64,000 bases of DNA. Source: Corticibacter populi (GTDB lineage Bacteria; Pseudomonadota; Gammaproteobacteria; Burkholderiales; Burkholderiaceae_C). The position numbers were made by a program, and so were the translations under genes. This document shows positions 52,677 through 61,565 of the stretch, piece after piece (within the stretch, counting starts at the first letter, position 1; each line of letters starts with the position of its first letter). The notes below the pieces were generated by a model. It was not told the origin of the DNA. It searched no databases and saw only the letters and a list, made by a program, of their open reading frames with translations. The DNA is taken from the NCBI RefSeq assembly GCF_004217315.1, contig NZ_SGWR01000003.1:62001-126000 (forward strand), written 5' to 3'.

Positions 52677-54099
52677 CGGCCTTCTCAAGTGGTTGATGAT
52701 CCCGCTGGCGCTGCTGCTCGTGTTCGTCGGGATCCGGTTGTTCTCCGGCGGCGGGCAGGCGCCTGCGGGGGAGGCCGGTGCCCGGCTGACCGCCGAAGAA
52801 GCCGCGGCCCTGGGCATCGAAGGCGACACCCCGCGCGATACCGTGGCGACCCTGGTCGCCCAGGTGCGGCAGCTTCGCACCGAGCTGCAGACCGCGCTCA
52901 GCGACAATCGCACGCAGCGCGAGGAGAACGAGCGCCTGCGCCAGCGCGAAGGCGCGGTCGATCGCCGCATCGAGAGCGCTCTGCAGACCGAGCGCAACCA
53001 GCTGCGCCAGGATCGCGAGACGGTGGCGTCCGAGCGGCAGCAGACGCAGGGCCTGCTGCAGGAACTGCAACAGCGCCTGGAAGGTGTCGGCGGCCGCAGG
53101 GACGGACACGCCGACCTGCCGGTGGGGCTGGGCCTGGACGAGGGCGCTGGCGCGAGCTTCGGCGGCGAGGCGCTGCGCTGGGTGGAGCCCGAAGACGCCA
53201 GCCAGAGCAATGATCGTCGCTCGGGAACGGGAGCCGGTGGCTTCAGCTTCCCGACCAGCTTCGGGCCGGCGCAGAAGACGCTCGAGGACGCCGCCGATTC
53301 GACGATCGAGGCTGGCCGCCGTGCAGCCGGCGTCCCCGACACCCGCGCGGTCTACACGGTGCCGACCAACTCCACCTTGATGGGATCGATCGCGATGACC
53401 GCGCTGATCGGTCGTGTGCCGGTGGACGGGACGGTGAACGACCCGTACCCGTTCAAGGTGCTGATCGGCGCCGACAACCTCACCGCCAACGGCATCGATA
53501 TTCCCGATGTCGCCGGCGCCGTCGTCAGCGGCACCGCGTCGGGCGATTGGACGCTGTCCTGCGTGCGCGGGCAGATCCGCTCGGTGACCTTCGTCTTCGA
53601 GGACGGGACGATCCGCACCATCCCGGAGGACAGCGAGCGCGGCGGCAATCGCCAGCAAAGCAACGACGGCAATACCACCCAGAACGGCATGGGGTGGATC
53701 AGCGATCCCCATGGCATCCCCTGCGTCACCGGCGAGCGCCGCAGCAACGCCCAGCAGTACCTCGGCACGCAGGCCCTGATCACCGCCGCCGGCGCCGGTG
53801 TCGCCGCACTGATCGACTCCGACAGCGGCCGCGCGTCCTACGTGTCCAGCGACGGCTCCATCGGCACCGTCGGCATCACTGGCAACGAAGCGATGGGCCG
53901 CATCCTCGCCGGCGGCGTGCAGGACATGTCGCAATGGGTGAACCGGCTCTACGGGCAAGCCTTCGCCGCGGTGTACGTCAAGCCCGGCGCGCAGGTCGCC
54001 GTGCATCTCGAAGAGCCCCTGACCATCGACTACGATCCGGCCGGCCGCCGTGTCGATCACCGCCTCGGAGGAAACGCCCATGCGCAGGACCTGGACTGA
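52666..54099 (+). CDS. ICE protein TIGR03752 (PFL_4705), VirB10/TraB-like
   Basis: A 477-residue protein with an N-terminal membrane anchor (LLKWLMIPLALLLVFVGIRL), a long coiled coil (about residues 65-140) and a beta-barrel-type C-terminal domain (VPTNSTLMGSIAMTALIGRV, then KVLIGADNLTANG, AAVYVKPGAQVAVHLEEPLT). This is the layout of TraB/VirB10, which spans both membranes. It overlaps the lipoprotein gene by 20 bases. Confidence 0.9.
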   Translation: MKSNGLLKWLMIPLALLLVFVGIRLFSGGGQAPAGEAGARLTAEEAAALGIEGDTPRDTVATLVAQVRQLRTELQTALSDNRTQREENERLRQREGAVDRRIESALQTERNQLRQDRETVASERQQTQGLLQELQQRLEGVGGRRDGHADLPVGLGLDEGAGASFGGEALRWVEPEDASQSNDRRSGTGAGGFSFPTSFGPAQKTLEDAADSTIEAGRRAAGVPDTRAVYTVPTNSTLMGSIAMTALIGRVPVDGTVNDPYPFKVLIGADNLTANGIDIPDVAGAVVSGTASGDWTLSCVRGQIRSVTFVFEDGTIRTIPEDSERGGNRQQSNDGNTTQNGMGWISDPHGIPCVTGERRSNAQQYLGTQALITAAGAGVAALIDSDSGRASYVSSDGSIGTVGITGNEAMGRILAGGVQDMSQWVNRLYGQAFAAVYVKPGAQVAVHLEEPLTIDYDPAGRRVDHRLGGNAHAQDLD

Positions 54100-54514
54100 G
54101 CGCCTCGCAGTGCTCGGCATCGCTGCCGTGCTGGCCGGCTGCTCCACGACCAAGGAGCAGATGCTCTCGCACGACAACCGCACCATGCTCGACATCTGGA
54201 ACGCGGAGACCGGCGGCGGCGCCGGGGGCGGTCCCGCCGCACGCCAGCTGCTGGACGCACGCCAGACGCTGCGGCGGGCGCTGACCGACGACGACATCCA
54301 GGCCGCGCCCGGCGCGCAGGCCCGCTACACCCGCACCGCGGCCAACGAGATCCACCGCCAGTTCCATCGGCTGCCGAACCCCGATCTCGTCATGTACGTC
54401 TACCCGCACATGGCCGGCACCGACCCGGTGCCGGTGCCCGGCTACAGCACCGTCTTTCCGCTGTACCAGCGCGTGCAGTACGCGCTGCCCGGCGAGCGCA
54501 TCGAGGACTACTGA
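54080..54514 (+). CDS. Transfer-region lipoprotein TIGR03751 (VirB7/TraV-like)
   Basis: A 144-residue protein with lipobox LAGCSTT near residue 18-24 and the family ending DLVMYVYPHMAGTDPVPVPG and YTTVFPLYQRV-like segment. It likely anchors the core complex at the outer membrane. The ATGA-type overlap with the next gene shows coupling. Confidence 0.88.
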   Translation: MRRTWTERLAVLGIAAVLAGCSTTKEQMLSHDNRTMLDIWNAETGGGAGGGPAARQLLDARQTLRRALTDDDIQAAPGAQARYTRTAANEIHRQFHRLPNPDLVMYVYPHMAGTDPVPVPGYSTVFPLYQRVQYALPGERIEDY

Positions 54515-57396
54515 TGGGCTGGCCGCTGCTCAAGCCGCGCCGCGCGCAGGCAGACGCGGAACCCGCGCCCACGGACGCCTGGGAGCGGCACGTCGCCACG
54601 CTGCGCGAACACGGCATCCCCGAACCGGGCGAACATACCGATCGACGCACCCGCCGGGCGACACAGGCCGACGAACAGGCCCTCTACGACGTCGCGCCCT
54701 CGTTTGTCGACATGTTGCCGTGGGTCGAGTACCTGCCGGACTCGCAGTGCATGCTGCTGCAGGACGGACACTCCGTCGCGGCGTTCTTCGAGCTCATTCC
54801 GGTCGGCACCGAAGGCCGCGAGCCGGCCTGGCTCAACCAGATCCGCGACACGCTGGAGAACGCGCTCCAGGATGCGTGCGACGAACTGGACGAACACCCC
54901 TGGGTGCTCCAGCTCTATGCGCAGGACGAGACCAGTTGGGATCGCTACCTGGAACAACTGCGCAGCTACATCCAGCCGCGCGCCCAGGGCAGCGCCTTCA
55001 GCGAGTTCTACCTGCGCTTCTTCGCCCACCACCTGCAGGCGATCTCCAAGCCTGGCGGCCTGTTCGAGGACAACTCCGTCACCCGCCTGCCGTGGCGGGG
55101 CCAGACGCGGCGTACCCGGCTGGTGGTGTACCGGCGCGCCGGCCAGTCCCCGATCCGGCGCGGCCAGTCGCCCGAACAGGCCTTGACCGTGGTCTGCGAC
55201 CGCCTGGTCGGCGGGCTCACCAACGCCGGCGTCAAGGCGCGGCGCCTGGGTGCGGCGGACATCCACGAGTGGTTGTCGCGCTGGTTCAATCCGCACCCCA
55301 CGCTGCTCGGACCGACCGCCGAGGATCGCGAGCGCTTCCATCGCCTGACCCGCTATCCGGAAGAAGCCGAGCCCGGCGAGGTCGAGCTGGCCAGCGGCAC
55401 CGATTTCTCCCAGCGCCTGTTCTTCGGCCAGCCCCGATCCGACGCGGCCGAAGGCCTCTGGTACTTCGACAACCTGCCGCACCGCGCGATCGCCGTCGAC
55501 CGGCTGCGCACGCCGCCGGCCACGGGCCACATCACCGGCGAGACCCGCAAGGGCGGCGACGCGATCAACGCGCTGTTCGACCAGATGCCCGAGGACACCA
55601 TCCTCTGCCTCACCGTCGTTGCGACGCCGCAGGACGTCCTCGAAGCGCACCTCAACCACCTCGCCCGCAAGGCCGTCGGCGAGACCCTGGCATCCGAGCA
55701 GACGCGGCACGACGTACAGCAGGCGCGCGGGCTGATCGGCAGCGCCCACAAGCTTTACCGCGGCGCGCTGACCTTCTATCTGCGCGGGCGCGACAAGGCC
55801 CAGCTCGACGCCCGCGGCCTGCAACTCGCCAACGTGCTGCTCAACGCCGGCCTGCAGCCCGTGCGCGAGGAAGATGAAGTCGCGCCGCTCAACACGTACT
55901 TGCGCTGGCTGCCTTGCGTCTACGACCCGTCGCTGGACAAGCGGGACTGGTACACGCAGCTGATGTTCGCGCAGCACGCGGTGAACATCGGCCCGCTGTG
56001 GGGCCGCAGCCACGGCACCGACCATCCCGGCTTCACCTTCTTCAATCGCGGCGGCGGCGTCATCGCGTTCGATCCGTTGAACCGGCTCGACCGCCAGATG
56101 AACGGACACATGGTGCTGTTCGGGCCGACCGGCGCCGGCAAGTCCGCCACGCTCAACAACATCCTCTGCCAGGTCACCGCCATCTATCGGCCGCGCCTGT
56201 TCATCGTCGAAGCGGGCAACTCGTTCGGACTGTTCGGCGACTTCGCCGCACGCCTGGGCCTGAGCGTCAATCGCGTGAAGCTGGCGCCCGGCGCCGGCGT
56301 CAGCCTCGCGCCGTTCGCCGACGCCTGGCGGCTGGTCGACACGCCCGGCCAGGTGCAGACGCTCGACGCCGACGCCCTCGACGAGGAGGAGGCCGACGCC
56401 GATGGCGACGAGCAGCGCGACGTACTGGGTGAACTGGAGATCACTGCACGGCTGATGATCACCGGCGGCGAGGAGAAGGAAGAAGCGCGCATGACGCGCG
56501 CAGACCGCAGTCTGATCCGGCAGTGCATTCTCGAAGCGGCCCAGCGCTGCGTGGCGGAGAAGCGCACCGTGCTCACGCGCGACGTGCGCGACGCGCTGCG
56601 CGAGCGCGGACGGGACACCAGCCTGCCCGAGATCCGGCGCACGCGCCTGCTGGAGATGGGCGATGCGATCGACATGTTCTGCCAAGGGGCCGATGGCGAG
56701 ATGTTCGACCGTCCGGGCACGCCGTGGCCGGAGGCGGACATCACCATCGTCGATCTCGCCACGTACGCCCGCGAGGGCTACAACGCGCAGCTCTCGATCG
56801 CCTACATCAGCCTCATCAACACCGTGAACAACCTGGCCGAGCGCGACCAGTTCCTCGGCAGGCCCATCGTCAACGTCACCGACGAAGGCCACATCATCAC
56901 CAAGAACCCGCTGCTCGCGCCCTACGTGGTCAAGATCACGAAGATGTGGCGCAAGCTGGGTGCCTGGTTCTGGCTGGCGACGCAGAACCTCGACGACCTT
57001 CCGAAGGCGGCCGAGCCCATGCTGAACATGATCGAATGGTGGATCTGCCTCAGCATGCCGCCCGACGAAGTGGAGAAGATCGCGCGCTTCCGCGAACTCA
57101 CGCCCGCGCAGAAGGCGCTGATGCTCTCTGCGCGGAAGGAATCCGGCAAGTTCTCGGAGGGGGTCATCCTGTCGCGGAGCATGGAGCTGCTGTTCCGCGC
57201 GGTGCCTCCAAGCCTGTACCTGGCGCTCGCGCAAACCGAACCCGAGGAGAAGGCCGAGCGCTACAAGCTGATGCAGCAGTTCGGCATCGGCGAGCTGGAT
57301 GCGGCCATCAAGATCGCCGAGGCGATCGACCGCGCCCGCGGCATCGAGTCATTGCCCATGCACACCGGCGAGGACGCCTTGCTCGCGCGTGCCTGA
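54514..57396 (+). CDS. Conjugative transfer ATPase TIGR03744 (PFL_4706), VirB4/TraC-like
   Basis: A 960-residue VirB4-class ATPase. The N-terminal domain (about residues 40-350) is typical of TraC. Walker A is LFGPTGAGKSATLNN near 537-551, and Walker B is VNVTDEGHIIT near 788. An acidic insert (DEEEADADGDEQRD) lies near 625. It powers pilus assembly at the inner membrane. The family carries the locus name of the Pf-5 element. The gene ends 45 bases before a toxin gene on the opposite strand. Confidence 0.94.
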   Translation: MGWPLLKPRRAQADAEPAPTDAWERHVATLREHGIPEPGEHTDRRTRRATQADEQALYDVAPSFVDMLPWVEYLPDSQCMLLQDGHSVAAFFELIPVGTEGREPAWLNQIRDTLENALQDACDELDEHPWVLQLYAQDETSWDRYLEQLRSYIQPRAQGSAFSEFYLRFFAHHLQAISKPGGLFEDNSVTRLPWRGQTRRTRLVVYRRAGQSPIRRGQSPEQALTVVCDRLVGGLTNAGVKARRLGAADIHEWLSRWFNPHPTLLGPTAEDRERFHRLTRYPEEAEPGEVELASGTDFSQRLFFGQPRSDAAEGLWYFDNLPHRAIAVDRLRTPPATGHITGETRKGGDAINALFDQMPEDTILCLTVVATPQDVLEAHLNHLARKAVGETLASEQTRHDVQQARGLIGSAHKLYRGALTFYLRGRDKAQLDARGLQLANVLLNAGLQPVREEDEVAPLNTYLRWLPCVYDPSLDKRDWYTQLMFAQHAVNIGPLWGRSHGTDHPGFTFFNRGGGVIAFDPLNRLDRQMNGHMVLFGPTGAGKSATLNNILCQVTAIYRPRLFIVEAGNSFGLFGDFAARLGLSVNRVKLAPGAGVSLAPFADAWRLVDTPGQVQTLDADALDEEEADADGDEQRDVLGELEITARLMITGGEEKEEARMTRADRSLIRQCILEAAQRCVAEKRTVLTRDVRDALRERGRDTSLPEIRRTRLLEMGDAIDMFCQGADGEMFDRPGTPWPEADITIVDLATYAREGYNAQLSIAYISLINTVNNLAERDQFLGRPIVNVTDEGHIITKNPLLAPYVVKITKMWRKLGAWFWLATQNLDDLPKAAEPMLNMIEWWICLSMPPDEVEKIARFRELTPAQKALMLSARKESGKFSEGVILSRSMELLFRAVPPSLYLALAQTEPEEKAERYKLMQQFGIGELDAAIKIAEAIDRARGIESLPMHTGEDALLARA

Positions 57397-57441
57397 CTGC
57401 CCGCGACAACGGGGCTCGGTTCCGGATCGGCGCTGCGTGCG

Positions 57442-57975
57442 TCAGGCGCCGGTCGGTGGCGCGATCTTCTTGAGCACGCCGTTCGGGTCATAGACGCGCA
57501 GTTGCTCCTCGGGCCGTTCGGAACTGCGGTAGATCACCAGGTTCGTACCGCCCGGCCGTGCTTGAGAGGGGAAGAGGATGCCGTCGAGCCCGGCGTCCAC
57601 CACGTCATCGGCCATGTACCAGGTCGGCGGCTCGATGGACTTGTCGAACCATTCCGCGCGCCAGTCCACCGCGTAGTCCGCCCACAGCGACGGCCAGCGC
57701 TCCGGATCGAAGCCGGCACTGAGATCGGCGATCCGCAGGTGGTTCACGAAGAACGTGCAGATCGTGCCAGGCGGCAGCCATGGATTGTCCTGCTTGTACT
57801 CGGCCAGCGCAGTCGCGTCGTCCAGCGAGAGGTACAGCGCTTCCTGCCCGGGCCGATTGAAGCGGCCGCCGCGGCGCGCGGCGCCCTTGCCCGATCGCGG
57901 CGTGCCCGCGTACTCAGGTGTGATGACGCGGTAGCAAGCGGCGTCCTTGCCCTCGCCGAAGGGCGCGACGATCAT
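57442..57975 (-). CDS. RES-domain toxin
   Basis: A 177-residue RES protein with the family blocks ACYRVITPEYAG, GGRFNRPGQEALYLS and the ending NLVIYRSSERPEEQLRV; the Arg near 16, Tyr near 48 and Ser near 151 match positions used for NAD+ binding and breakdown in the family. RES toxins deplete NAD+. The gene overlaps the 3' end of its Xre antitoxin by 4 bases, and the pair is inserted against the direction of the transfer operon. Confidence 0.9.
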   Translation of the reverse strand: MIVAPFGEGKDAACYRVITPEYAGTPRSGKGAARRGGRFNRPGQEALYLSLDDATALAEYKQDNPWLPPGTICTFFVNHLRIADLSAGFDPERWPSLWADYAVDWRAEWFDKSIEPPTWYMADDVVDAGLDGILFPSQARPGGTNLVIYRSSERPEEQLRVYDPNGVLKKIAPPTGA

Positions 57976-58343
57976 CCAGCCGCACCGCCGGCCAGCGATT
58001 CCAGATAGGCAATGACGGCATCGGCCCGGCCTTCCTGGATCAGGGCCTCGGCGGTCTTGTAGCCGAAGGCACGCAGCGGCTCATTGCGCAGCAGGAAGAC
58101 CGCACGCTTCTCGTCGCCGGTCATCTCGGTCGCCACGGCCAGCACGCGCACCATGTCCTGCAGGTACTTCTGCAACTGCGGCGTCTGCGGGCGCGCGGTC
58201 GGCGTGTTGCGGTGCACGTGGGCACGCTCGGCCAGCTCCTGGATGCGCAGGCCGAAGAACTCCCCCACCTTCGCCGGGGAGAGGAACGGGGTATCGGACT
58301 CTCTGAACCGCTCGACCAGCGGCTCCTGGAACACGGTGCTCAT
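57972..58343 (-). CDS. Xre/MbcA/ParS-type antitoxin
   Basis: A 123-residue antitoxin. The N-terminal half is an Xre-like HTH (KVGEFFGLRIQELAERAHVH), and the C-terminal half is the DUF2384 toxin-binding domain (RAFGYKTAEALIQEGRADAV, then IAYLESLAGG). It neutralises the RES toxin and represses the pair. A short repeat-bearing promoter lies just upstream. Confidence 0.9.
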   Translation of the reverse strand: MSTVFQEPLVERFRESDTPFLSPAKVGEFFGLRIQELAERAHVHRNTPTARPQTPQLQKYLQDMVRVLAVATEMTGDEKRAVFLLRNEPLRAFGYKTAEALIQEGRADAVIAYLESLAGGAAG

Positions 58344-58363
58344 GGGGCATCACCTCGCCGGAT

Positions 58364-58387
58364 GTCGATGCACTAATTTTGCACCCA
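58364..58387 (-). promoter_or_regulatory. Operator/promoter region of the RES-Xre pair
   Basis: Read on the minus strand, TGCA occurs twice as GGGTGCAAAATTAGTGCA, the only AT-rich stretch near the antitoxin start. GAGGTGAT lies before the ATG at 58343. Probably a promoter with an Xre site; no experiment supports it. Confidence 0.4.
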
Positions 58388-58561
58388 AAACGCTCTCAGC
58401 GCAACCGGAAGCGCTCTGGATCGCCGCTGGCCGTCCCGGGCTGGGCGCAAGCCTGCCCAAAGAACAGGAAGCCCCCCGGTACCGGATTGTTGCCCGACAC
58501 CAGCGCCCCGGCATGGTCGACTCGCCCATCGACGCCTGCTCGCCCATCACCGGGACCCCCA

Positions 58562-59323
58562 ATGCCAACGACTACCCGCTCCCCGCGCGGCGCACTGCGC
58601 CGCCTGGCCTGGCCGGCCGCCGTCGCGGCCCTGGCGCTGCTGCTGTTGCTGCTGGCCGTGCGGCCCTCCGCGCCGCCAGCGGACGACACCACGCCACGTC
58701 CCGGGCAGGAAGAAGGGGAGACGGCAGCACCATCCCCGCCGGCCGGCCCGCCCTGGCACCACGGCGGCGCCGACACGCGTTTTACCGTGATCCTCTACGC
58801 CGACCTGGAATGCCCGTTCTGCAAGGCCTACTACCCCGAGCTGGTGGCCTGGATCGAACGCCATCCGGACGCAAGGCTGCAGTGGCATCACCTGCCCCTG
58901 TCCGTGCACGAACCGGCGGCGTCGCAGTTGGCCAGCCTGGCCGAGTGTGCGGGCGAAGCCGGCGGGCACGCCGCGTACTGGCAGGCGGTGACCTGGATCT
59001 ACCAGCACACCCGCGGCGACGGAGCAGGCCTGCCGGAGAACGCGCGCCTTCCGGGCCAGACCGAAACCGTGGACGCCTGCGTGGAAAGCGGCCGCACCCT
59101 GCCGCTGATCCAGGCGCAGGCCCGCGAGGGCGCGCGCGACGGCATCACCGCCACGCCGACCCTGCGCCTGCGCGACGACACCACGGGCCAGACGCTGCTG
59201 CTGCACGGCCCGGTGGAGGGCGACGCACTGCTGTCGGCACTGGACCTGCTCACCGCCGGCGAGTCGCCATCCACCGAATCCGAAGGTTTGTCCGCCGTCC
59301 CTGACGGCGACATGCCCAGGTAG
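58562..59323 (+). CDS. Membrane-anchored DsbA-like thiol-disulfide protein
   Basis: A 253-residue protein from the ATG at 58562. A membrane anchor spans about residues 18-34, then a Pro-rich linker and a DsbA-type thioredoxin domain (FTVILYADLECPFCKAYYPE) with Cys84-P-F-Cys87. The cis-Pro region reads GITATPTLRL. It would oxidise or isomerise disulfides in periplasmic transfer proteins such as the TraU/TraH-like ones downstream. The last 11 codons overlap the first stem of repeat copy F. Confidence 0.88.
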   Translation: MPTTTRSPRGALRRLAWPAAVAALALLLLLLAVRPSAPPADDTTPRPGQEEGETAAPSPPAGPPWHHGGADTRFTVILYADLECPFCKAYYPELVAWIERHPDARLQWHHLPLSVHEPAASQLASLAECAGEAGGHAAYWQAVTWIYQHTRGDGAGLPENARLPGQTETVDACVESGRTLPLIQAQAREGARDGITATPTLRLRDDTTGQTLLLHGPVEGDALLSALDLLTAGESPSTESEGLSAVPDGDMPR

Positions 59324-59417
59324 CCCGGGTCTTCAAGGCTACGGCGCGGCGCGGCCGCGTTGACCACCCCGTCCGCATCGCATCCTTCGAGGCGGACAGC
59401 CATCGCGCCCGCGATGG
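59293..59417 (+). ncRNA. Five-hairpin repeat element, copy F (upstream of radC)
   Basis: Stems: P1 CGCCGTC/GACGGCG (59293-59309), P2 GTAGCC/GGCTAC (59320-59342), P3 CGCGGC/GCCGCG (59345-59359), P4 GTCCGC/GCGGAC (59371-59397) and P5 CCATCGC/GCGATGG (59400-59417). CATGCCC lies between P1 and P2. P1 is inside the end of the dsbA-like gene. The radC ATG is at 59514. Confidence 0.8.
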
Positions 59418-59513
59418 TGGATGCCTGCTGTTCCCCACTGTTCATCACCAACCGTCCCCGGAGGGCATGCCCTCCCGTGGGCACGCCTCCGGCCATCCCA
59501 ATGGAGGCCCATC

Positions 59514-60014
59514 ATGCTCACGCCCATCCCTATCCGCGACAACACCGCGGAACCATCCGCCGCAACATCCAGCAGATCCGACGACCGCATCATCGCCAAG
59601 GCCATCGCACTGCTGGAACAGCGGCTCTACGCCACCGGCCCCATCGTGACAACCCCCCAGGCGGCGCGCGACTACCTGCGCCTGCAACTCATGCAGGAGC
59701 CCAGCGAAGTCTTCGCCGTCGTTTTCCTCACCACCCAGCACCAGGTCATCGCCTGTGAAACCCTGTTCAGAGGATCGGTCGATACCACGGAGATCCATCC
59801 TCGTGTCATCGTCCAGCGTGCGCTTCTCCACAACGCGGCCGCGCTGATCGTCAGCCATCAACATCCCTCGGGCAACACCACGCCCTCAGCCGCCGATCGT
59901 GCCCTCACCAGCCGGCTGCGCATGGCACTCGACCTGATCGATGTCCGCCTGCTGGATCACCTGGTCATCGGCAAGGGGGAGCCGTACTCGTTCGCCTACC
60001 ACGGCCTGCTGTAG
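59514..60014 (+). CDS. radC: RadC-family JAB/MPN protein
   Basis: A 166-residue RadC-type protein. The metal-binding MPN signature is HQHPSGNTTPSAAD (His115, His117, Asp128), with ETLFRGSVDTTEIHPRVIVQ upstream, as in mobile-element RadC. The N-terminal HhH part of chromosomal RadC is absent, which is usual for such copies. Its role is uncertain despite the name; such genes travel with anti-restriction and transfer genes. A structured leader precedes it. Confidence 0.92.
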   Translation: MLTPIPIRDNTAEPSAATSSRSDDRIIAKAIALLEQRLYATGPIVTTPQAARDYLRLQLMQEPSEVFAVVFLTTQHQVIACETLFRGSVDTTEIHPRVIVQRALLHNAAALIVSHQHPSGNTTPSAADRALTSRLRMALDLIDVRLLDHLVIGKGEPYSFAYHGLL

Positions 60015-60167
60015 TCCCACCGCCGCTCGTTCCACGAGCGGCGTCGTCACCCCCGCGATGGCCGGTGCAGGCAGCGGAAACCGGTGGCGCCGGGTTCCCG
60101 TTTGTTTGTCGTCCCTCTGGCTGGATTGCGGTCGACTGGCGCGGTGACTACCCACCGGTGCTGGACC

Positions 60168-60608
60168 ATGCCGTCGGCTTCTTCGTTCGCCTTTCTCCCG
60201 CGCTTGCAAGGCGCGCTGCTCGCCGCCCTCTGCGGCGCGCTGTTCTGCCCCGTGGCCTGGGCGAACGACATTATCGTTGTCACCGACAGTAGGCACCCGG
60301 TGCAGGCGCCGGCCCACGCGCGGGTCATCACCCTGGACGAGGCCACGCGCATCGAGGCTGAGCTGGCCGCCAATCTCCCCAATGACCCCAACCGCGGCGC
60401 CGCGCTCGTGCAGAAGCGCCTGCGCGACGGCGGCGTCGCGCTGCAGCGGCGCATCGCAGCCGCCTACCAGGGCGTCGCCGACGCCTGGAGCTTGGGCATC
60501 ACCACCCTTCCTGCGGTGGTCGTCGACCGGCGCTACGTGATCTACGGCGAGCCCGATGTCGCCCGCGCCGTCGCGCGCATCGAGGCCTACCGCAAGGAGA
60601 CGCCATGA
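60168..60608 (+). CDS. ICE protein TIGR03757 (PFL_4709, DUF1525)
   Basis: A 146-residue exported protein from the ATG at 60168, chosen because the signal peptide (LLAALCGALFCPVAWA) begins just after. The mature part has the family start DIIVVTDSRHPV and the thioredoxin-like LGITTLPAVVVDRRYVIYG, with no CxxC. It is the TrbC-like small partner in TraU/TraW clusters. The stop overlaps the next start by 4 bases. Confidence 0.87.
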   Translation: MPSASSFAFLPRLQGALLAALCGALFCPVAWANDIIVVTDSRHPVQAPAHARVITLDEATRIEAELAANLPNDPNRGAALVQKRLRDGGVALQRRIAAAYQGVADAWSLGITTLPAVVVDRRYVIYGEPDVARAVARIEAYRKETP

Positions 60609-61555
60609 GCCGCCTGCTATCCATGACCTCGCGCCGCCTGCGGCTGGCCGTCGCCTCGGTGCTGCTGGGCGGCGCCACATCCGCCTTCGCGGTCAACACC
60701 GCGACCATCGTGGCCTCCACGCTGTCGCCCGACTGCCTCGAATACCGCGTCACCGGCATTTGCTACTGGCTTTTCTGCACCTGGACCGGCTGCACGGTAC
60801 GTACGTCGGTCAAGGTCACCCACTACATCCCGGATGCCGTTGTGTCGTCCTACTCGAACACCGGCCAGAACCCGTGGGTGGAAGTGCGCGCGATGAGCAT
60901 GCCCAACCCCACGGCGAAGGCCGGCGGCGACGGCACGACCAACAAGGACCACGAGAACAACCTCAGCAAGTTCAAGAACGCGGACGTCATCGGCCACCCC
61001 GGCGGCCAGGTGTTCTCGCAGTTCGCCAGCGCATCGGGCTACGCCTGCGAGGGCGCCGGCACCGCCTTCATGCCGTACCTGCTCAGCACCCTGGACACGC
61101 TAGCCTGGCGCTACAACGTGCCGGAGATGGTGTACCCGGAATCGCTGGTCCCCGGCATGCGCGAGATCGGCGGACGCACCACGCTCAACCTGTGGGGCAA
61201 CGTGTACCCGCGCGGCGGGTTCCTGCACCAGACCGACGACTACAAGTCCGGCGCCGTCGTCGCCCAGCGCGCCGGCGATGTCGTCACCCGCCGCGGCCAG
61301 GTCCACGTCTACCAGCCCTTGCTGGCCAACGCCCGCGACGGCTACTGGCCGGCCGGCGCGTTGGTCGAGGGCGATGCCAGCACCGGCAAGTGGCAGGAGC
61401 TCACGCCGACCCTCTCGAACTCGTGCGCCGTGTTCCCCCATTCCAACACCCGCGTCCAGGCGCAGCAGGGCGACTACGCCTGGGCCCTGTGGCGCCCGTA
61501 CAGCTGCTGCCAGCGACGCGGCCAGGTGTTCCTGGGCAGCGTGGATTTCAACTGA
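60605..61555 (+). CDS. ICE protein TIGR03756 (PFL_4710), TraU-like
   Basis: A 316-residue periplasmic protein with a signal peptide (ending SAFAV) and many cysteines (ICYWLFCTWTGC, then SYACEG-like and RPYSCCQRRG). TraU-family proteins help pilus assembly and mating-pair stabilisation and need disulfides, which fits the nearby DsbA-like gene. The gene is 10 bases before the next. Confidence 0.88.
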   Translation: MSRLLSMTSRRLRLAVASVLLGGATSAFAVNTATIVASTLSPDCLEYRVTGICYWLFCTWTGCTVRTSVKVTHYIPDAVVSSYSNTGQNPWVEVRAMSMPNPTAKAGGDGTTNKDHENNLSKFKNADVIGHPGGQVFSQFASASGYACEGAGTAFMPYLLSTLDTLAWRYNVPEMVYPESLVPGMREIGGRTTLNLWGNVYPRGGFLHQTDDYKSGAVVAQRAGDVVTRRGQVHVYQPLLANARDGYWPAGALVEGDASTGKWQELTPTLSNSCAVFPHSNTRVQAQQGDYAWALWRPYSCCQRRGQVFLGSVDFN

Positions 61556-61565
61556 GGAGCGTTCC

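Noticed and set aside
54508-57234. 908-codon minus-strand open frame opposite the VirB4-like ATPase
   Set aside because: GC-rich codon bias leaves the antisense frame open; the + strand encodes a clear ATPase with Walker motifs and no protein family was recognised in the shadow.
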